Positions 57,600 through 64,000 of a stretch of DNA of 64,000 nucleotides are shown here, piece by piece (the stretch's first letter is position 1; every line of letters starts with the position of its first letter). Position numbers and translations under genes: made by a program. The notes under the pieces are model-generated. The model did no database searches. It was not told the origin of the DNA and was given only the letters and a program-made list of their open reading frames with translations. Where the stretch lies: the NCBI GenBank assembly GCA_958295665.1, contig OY282560.1:304293536-304357535 (forward strand), read 5' to 3'. The DNA is from Tipula vernalis. Taxonomy: Eukaryota; Arthropoda; Insecta; Diptera; Tipulidae.

Positions 57600-59289
57600 T
57601 ACCTCGATGAGGAATACCTGACAATCTCAAAATGGGAAAAAGAAGAATAAGAATTATGACTGAAATGTCTGTGCTTTGACCATTTACAACAACAATGACA
57701 TGTATCAAATACCATTTTGGTATTGGTGTACGTGGTATTTAAAATCCAATAATATTTCTAAGTTATTGTGTTTAGCATTCAGGCTCCTGGAATCTGCTAA
57801 ATTTTATTTTTAAAGTTCTAAACGTTGTCGATACTGTCATGTACATTCAATTTATTTTGACATAAAAATGTGATTCTGATTTTTTATTTTTCGTACCGGT
57901 CTAATGTAAATTACAAAATATTCGTTGTATATCAAAAATGTGACTCAAAAATTTAGCCGAGATTTTTTTTCGAAATTTGAATCGAAATTTGAATTTGGTT
58001 AAATAAAATGGGCCTTTAAGTACATATAATTTGGCTAGTTAAGAACAGAAGTGATCCAAGTAACATTCTGTTATTAGAGCGATAATGAGCAAAACGTGTT
58101 TCCACGATTATTAAAACTGAGAACCTTGTTAACAACAGTGCTCAAAAAGGCATATGCATCCCAAGCAGCTGGTTTTTGGATGGCAATATGTCCCGTCGAT
58201 TGCACCAATGACATTTAGAAAATCTAAGTTTCACGCGTGATATTTCCTCTTCGTTTCTTGGAAACTTAATGAATTTTTTCGTTTTTATGATTAAAGCCGA
58301 CAAAAAATAAAGAAAACTTTGCTAACCGCAGATTGTCCCAAACTGTGGTATAACATTTGGCCACTAACAAATTGAAAATTTCCAGTGCCCAGTACGTTAA
58401 GAGACGTTAAAACCTATGAATATTCATAATATTAAATATGCATTTTATTTCTGTTAGTCGGCTTTTTCAAATGAACGTCCAATTGATTTATAATGAACCA
58501 AGCTGCTCAAATTGATCATCACGATCATGAAATATTTTCCTCTGAATTCGTGCGAATTTATTTCATTTCGAAGTATATAATCTCAAACTACTAAATTTTG
58601 CTTCACTAATAAAATTGTCAAACATAAATTGAGAAACGTCAAAATTTTTATAAATTTATAGGTTATGTACGGTTTTAAGTACTTTTAGTACCTCGAAATC
58701 GGGGTCACAAAAAAAAACAGAAAATATTTTACGAGTTGCGACAAGTTGATGTTTCAGCAGTGTTAACTTACTTAACATGACAGAATGGAGGATATACCCC
58801 TATATACGTAAACCACTGAAACTGTCAGTTTAGGGGTTTAAATTTTGTCACGTAACCGGGGTATTCAAATAAGTAATACTCAAATAGCCGGATACTTTGA
58901 AACTCGAGTAGTTTGGGTGTGTACCGGTGAGTAACGGGAGAATTGCTATTAAAGCTGTATTATACTGCTATGCTGTGATCGGTCTCTCGATTGGCTACTA
59001 GAATCTATAAATCGGCATTTTGTCCAACAAACTTAACAGAAGTAAAGCTAAATAACTGTTAGTACACGTTTTAATATTATTATTCGAGGAAATAGCAGAC
59101 TTGACTTCGCGAACTGTTTATTAGATTTGAAATATATCAATTTATCTGCTGCTTCTAAGATATAGTAAATATATACAATTCCTTTGCGAGAACTCAAGAT
59201 GCATATGAATTATTGTTAACTGAGCAAAATATACGCCAGATGATACTCGCATAATAATTAAAAATATTTAATACAAAGAGGTTAAAAGG
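57600..59289. other. Stretch without a gene
   Basis: AT-rich. No supported coding or RNA feature. Near 58845-58940 a segment with CCGGGGTATTC, CCGGATACTTTG and CTCGAGTAGTTTGGG recalls the self-similar segment at 50440-50540, possibly a shared dispersed repeat. Confidence 0.5.
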
Positions 59290-61450
59290 AACTTAGAAAT
59301 TGCGTCTCATTTAAATAATGTTCCAAAGCTACCCGATATCATGCTTCCAATATTTGCCGGTAACTTGTTACATTGGTCAGATTTTTTTGAGCCTTTTAAA
59401 TCGTTAGTTCATTCAAACAAAAATCTGTCTGACGGAAAACGGCCAACTTTTCAAAAGGATAACATGATTAGTTTTCTGTTTGTTTCTAAATTAGATTGAG
59501 AAAACAAATTGCGATATTTCAAGAGTTATAAACATTTATTACGCAACCTTAAACAGTGCAGGTTTCTCAGAAAATATCATCATCATCAACCTCTTTAGTA
59601 CATCTATCCAAATTTACCATATCGAAATTTGGTCATCGCACTCCAAGTATTTTTTTCCAGAGAATTATTTTTGTATATTGTGCAACAAGCCAGGGCACTC
59701 GTTTTTGTCTAAAGATAGTTCTAATCGATGAAACATGGTTGAAGAACCTAAACTTTATGACACACATATGACTATAGAATGTCCTGATCCAACTTCATGT
59801 TGCGCATGTACAAGGCAAATCATACACTACTGCATAGTACCAATTCAAACTCACCTACATCAACTATTTCCACACCACAAGCTAATCCATCTCTATTGCA
59901 ATCCCTACACATCAAAGATGAACAATTGAGAATACTTTGTAAATTTAAACGTCAAAAATGTCACGAAATCTTTCTGGCTACTACAATCGTACAATGGTTG
60001 GGTAAATATGTAGAGCCAGTGCTAGCACGACCACGTCTAGATTCTGGGTCTCAAATTGCTTATAAACTAATGCTTTATTTACAAGGCTAATAATACCCTA
60101 CACACGAGTTTTTCGAGATTAGTCACAGTATGTCAACCTCGATTTAAGCTAATCCCTTTGTTTTTACATAGAATACTTTAACTAGTTTAGCTAAATCGGA
60201 TTTGATAAACCACAGTGTGTCTAGGAAATAAGACTCAAATTCAAAGAATCTAAGTATACTATTTGTGGAATTGGAAGTTCCACGGTCACTTCAGATGTCT
60301 TTGGTACAATCATAATTATGTCGACAACATCGGACTACTGTAATATAATCAATGTTCAAGTGTTACCAAAAATTGGATAACCTAAGAGAGTAATGTCGGT
60401 TGATATTCAGAATTGGAAATTTCCCTCTAATATTACATAAGTTTGCTGATGACATGTTCAATAATATACCATAACACATCGATTTACTATTGGGACCTGA
60501 AGTATTCTGCAACTTGCTGTTGAATGGACAATGTGTTTGGCTTGGTGGTCTCAGGTGAATTGCATCGCTCGACTTAGAAAATAAAATAGAGGTGTTTTGG
60601 AAACTCGAATCAGTCGAAAATGAACTTAAGTCGATATAATTAGAGGAACAAGCGTCTGAAGAACATTTTGTTCAAAATATTACAAGGAATGATGAAGGAA
60701 AATTAATTTACTGTACGTCTGCCGTTCAAAGAGACTTCATTAGTTTTGGGCAATTCATTTTCAACTAGGACGCAGTCAAAAGTTGAGGTATGACAACGAT
60801 TTCTACATGTAAGGTACCACCTCATAACTACATTTTTTCGCATCATTGTGTATTGAAGCCTGACCATTCAACAACACAAATACGTTTCAACTTCGATGGA
60901 TCTGGAAAGTCATTAAACGAAATTTTAATGGTGTTACTTATTCACCATTGTACTTCGCTTTAGAACTCTTCGATATGTTTTTAGTGCAGATATATCAAAG
61001 ATATACCGACCAATTGATGTTCATTCTGATAACACCAATTATAAGTAAATTTCACTTTTTATGTGAATTAACACAGTCACGAGTGGCACGACAACTGCAC
61101 TATTTCTTACAAATCGTTGCCTTAAAAAATTAGTAACAACTCTACAAGCTGCGTATCGATTAGGCTCCGCTGTCGTGAACGCAGACGATATTTGAACTGA
61201 AGCAAATTCTAATCAGCACTGTATCTCGGGAAAATACACTCTAATTTCTCGGAAATATCTAAAGATGTGCCAGTTGAAATGTGAATCAGTGCAATTTTAC
61301 AATAGACACAATTTCGTAATGATTTACCAAATTTAATGTAGTTTCGTATTTCACGATACATATTCAAAATCAATGCGCCATCAAAAATTGAACTTCATCG
61401 TTTAGCGGACGCAGGCGAAAAGGCGTATTGGCTTGTGATATATACAAGAT
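59290..61450 (+). mobile_element. BEL/Pao retrotransposon remnant 5 (gag to RNase H)
   Basis: Plus-strand landmarks in order are: gag LPIFAGNLLHWSDFFEPFK at about 59344-59400; a zinc-knuckle-like CCACTRQIIHYC region at 59800-59835; protease RPRLDSGSQIAYKL at about 60031-60072; the pre-RT segment VFWKLESVENEL at 60590-60625; RT PHNYIFSHHCVLKPD and TTQIRFNFDGSGKSLNEILM at 60820-60935; and KIELHRLADAGEKAYWLV at 61383-61436 (RNase H start). Stops and frame changes separate the pieces. No LTRs were recognised. Confidence 0.78.
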
Positions 61451-62040
61451 GCTGCTAACCTTACAGAGATTGCAGCACCGCCCTACTTTTGCCAAATTTC
61501 ATGTTGCCCCTTTCAGCAAAATTACATTACCGCGTTAAGAATTATCTGTTGCCCAACTCCTTGCACAAATGACGAAAAAAAAAACATGACTTCACTAAAT
61601 ATGAAGCTTTCAAATATTTACTACTGGTCGGATTTCACAATAATGCTGAATTGGATTCTGGTACCATCGTTTGCGTAGAAAACATTCTTAGCCAATAGAA
61701 TGTCGATCACTAAAAAACTGACCAACATTTATTCATGGAGGGACGTTGCATGGTTTTTTTCCGTCACAATTACTATATTCAAAAATATGGCTCCATGGTC
61801 CACGGTTTTTATCAAATTCAACCACTAATCTAATCTAGATGATTTATTTTGGCGATGTATTTAATATTATTGGCACGATATACTATATATGGTCGGTTTT
61901 TACCTGTACTTACTTCAAAGTTTGTATTCAGATAATGGTGTGGACTGGTTCCAGTTTGACTCAAGATTCAGATCGAGATTTTAATTGTGAAAATAGTTCA
62001 GTGAGTTCCGTATCAGGCTTTTTTAGAATTTAGGACCGTT
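61451..62040. other. Stretch without a recognised gene
   Basis: Probably further degenerate BEL/Pao sequence. No motif could be supported. Confidence 0.4.
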
Positions 62041-62970
62041 TGGGGATTTATCGATAGATTTATTATAGGTAGATTGTTCATAATTCATTCGGTGTTGCTT
62101 TTGCCACTTACATGACGAATGTCAATTGTGAACTGTGCAGTGTACTCTGGATTTTTTGTCTGTCCCCGACTTCTTTCGGTTTTTGAATTCATAGCAAAAA
62201 CCAAACGTATGTGGTTTGTGAAATCTATGGCTCACTGACTTCAATAAAATATTTAAAATGTTTGATCACAAGGTAGATCGCCAACAACTCCCGATAGAAA
62301 GCGGAATATCTGGTTTCGGTTGGCTTGAGTTTATACAGAAAGCAGGAGGCTGCCATGAACTTTTATTAAACTGTTGTAAAATAGCACCGATTGCAACATT
62401 CAATGCATCAGAAGTAACATTAAATTCAGTTCTTGGAAAAGTTAGCAATGTTGCTTGTGACAAAAGGCTTTTTACTTTAACGAAAGATGCTAATCTGACC
62501 ACGTGAAAGTTATCTTGAGCCTAAATTTGGATCGGTTCAGTGATCGAAGACATGTTCATTATTTGTAGGTCGGTGTCAAATGTTTCGCGAGATTTGGCAG
62601 AAAACTATTAATTCACCATTCCTACAAAACTTTCGTCTTGTCTTAACAAAGTAGACATTTCCCGTAAAAAGCAACTTCAAATTTCTTATGATGCTCTATA
62701 TCGGAGCTCGCTACTAACACATCGTCAATATAAATAAAAAATAAATCGGACATTTCGATCATGAAACGCTGGAAAATTTGTCCAACTTTTCGCAAACCGA
62801 ATCACATTCGCGAATATTCAAACAACCTGAATGGTGTTGTTGTTACCGTTTTGTGAATGTGGTTTTCCGTCATTTACTATTTTGCCATATCAAAATATAG
62901 ACATTTATGGAACCTTATTTCACGCAAACCAAAATCAGCGGCAATAGTTAAGGACATTTTAGAGGGACCA
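62041..62970 (-). pseudogene. pol: Third Ty3/gypsy fragment: RT and RNase H
   Basis: Minus-strand translation from 62970 gives HKTVTTTPFRLFEYSRM, an FGLRKVGQIFQRFMIE stretch and the catalytic box FIYIDDVLVASSDIEHHKKF (YIDD at about 62720-62735), then a gap. RNase H follows with EFNVTSDALNVAIGAILQQF and SSWQPPAF (62502-62266). A tail resembling the TYVF...FTIDIRHVSGK segment runs down to about 62050. RT, thumb and RNase H are in different frames. It resembles gypsy-2 in type, and unlike gypsy-2 it still has the RT active site. Confidence 0.82.
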
Positions 62971-63329
62971 CTAATTTTTCCTTATATAATATAATAGAAC
63001 TCGATGTTTGATGCAATATAACAATTTGTTAAACATGCACGAAATATAATCATGGATAAATTTAACATTTCTCTGTTCAAACAAATTGATTTTGAATATT
63101 TAGAAGAATTCATAAAAGTAATGACATCAATCACTATGCGCAATTGCTTCCGACACTGTTCTCTCTGGGAACACGACTAAAAAAAAGTTCAAAATGAAAC
63201 GGTTTTAAGGTTCTATTGAATCATAGAAGCGGAACTAATAAAATTCTTGCAAACCAGGTTTGATATATTTTTCAACTAACCTTGTGAAAATCCAAATTAA
63301 TCCATTAATTTATTTCAACTAGTTTAGCT
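62971..63329. other. Stretch without a gene
   Basis: AT-rich. No supported feature. Confidence 0.45.
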
Positions 63330-64000
63330 AACTTAGCGGTCTATTTGCTGGTTGAGTTGAAGTTGCGTTCGAGTTGATTTAGGATATAGAGAGCAGATGA
63401 CCAATTTTTTACATATGCTAGTTTGAGGATTGAGTTAGGCGTCTAGTTTGCTGTTGAATTGGGTACCATTTGCGGGTGGAGTTTGATTTGAGTTGGGATT
63501 GAGTTCAGTAGGGGTCGCATTTAAGTTGGGAATTCACTTGTGTTGAAGATTCAGTTTGTAGTTAGATTGAATTGTTTTGAGTTGAGTTCATATATGAATG
63601 CAGTTTTTCGAGTGGTTTGGTTTGACGATTGAGTTGGACGTTTAGTTTGGGGTTAAATTGATGTTAGGATCGAGTTAGAGGTTCAGTTAGGATTGGCTTT
63701 AATTCATAGATACAAGCAGTTTTCTACCGTATTAGTTTAACGATTGAATTTGAGGTTGAGTTGAGGGTTGGGTTGGGAGTTAAGTTAAAGATTTAGTTGA
63801 GGTTTAGTGAGGAGTCTAGTTACGGATTTATTTGGGGGAGAGTAGTGGGTTGAGTTAAAAGATAGCTTGAGTTGATTTGGGGTTTGAGTAGGACATTGAG
63901 TTTGGGGTTGTGTGAGGTTTATTAAGGTTTATATGGTGGTTGAATGGGGATTTGAGTTGAAAGTTAGCTGAATAGGGTTTGAGACAAAGTTGAATTGGAT
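63330..64000. repeat. Degenerate G/T-rich minisatellite-like DNA
   Basis: Irregular iterations of words such as GAGTTGAG, GATTGAGTT and GTTTGGGGTT make the plus strand strongly T+G biased and C-poor. Longer similarity is visible between segments starting near 63420 (GAGGATTGAGTTAGGCG), 63625 (GACGATTGAGTTGGACG) and 63740 (AACGATTGAATTTGAGG). It extends past the end of the window. No gene was seen. Confidence 0.7.

Noticed and set aside
63330..64000. Telomeric TTAGG-type repeat
   Set aside because: TTAGG occurs only sporadically. The words are irregular and not in register.

Overview
The window looks like AT-rich insect nuclear DNA, probably from a fly-like (dipteran) genome, although the order is a weak inference. 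The main evidence is one well-preserved, spliced host gene, a gamma/delta-sarcoglycan (35477-36634, minus strand). Around it are decayed transposable elements of kinds common in insects: Ty3/gypsy elements, an errantivirus-like provirus, five BEL/Pao fragments, a LINE, a tRNA-derived SINE, a Tc1-like element and small inverted-repeat elements. No bacterial features, rRNA genes or genuine tRNA genes were seen.

Layout. 1-5400: AT-rich DNA without recognisable genes, with a diverged LTR-like tandem pair (964-1799). 5857-9760: a nearly complete but frameshifted gypsy element, minus strand. 10126-10430: a SINE with target-site duplications. 10970-11785: a Tc1-like element with terminal repeats and a dead transposase. 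12257-12647: a possible BTB-BACK (kelch-like) fragment. 13430-14077 and 31092-33880: the two halves of one errantivirus-like provirus, minus strand. 14078-31091: a 17 kb foldback-type element that splits the provirus inside env. 35477-36634: sarcoglycan. 37300-44560: four BEL/Pao pieces on both strands. 45303-48250: a second gypsy element, minus strand. 50754-53200: a LINE, minus strand. 54932-57556: a broken zeste-type Myb/SANT gene carrying an inverted-repeat element in its first intron. 59290-61450: another BEL/Pao element. 62041-62970: a gypsy RT-RNase H fragment. 63330-64000: degenerate T/G-rich repeats.

The most striking object is the 14078-31091 element. It has 96-bp terminal inverted repeats and two multi-kilobase tandem arrays pointing in opposite directions. 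The left arm has about 16 units of 189 bp followed by about 22 of 184 bp; the right arm has about 44 of 184 bp. Between them lies about 1.2 kb of single-copy DNA that encodes the C-terminal part of a Ulp1-type cysteine protease (His-Asp-Gln-Cys all present) joined to a PHD-like zinc finger. Nearly every array unit carries the motif TTTAGGACAA that also occurs twice in each terminal repeat, in the opposite orientation to the adjacent terminus. The architecture recalls Drosophila FB foldback elements and their MULE-type relatives, but no transposase is visible here.

Apart from sarcoglycan, essentially every coding fragment is broken by stops, frameshifts or deletions, so the region reads as a repeat-rich, degenerate flank around a single conserved muscle-membrane gene.
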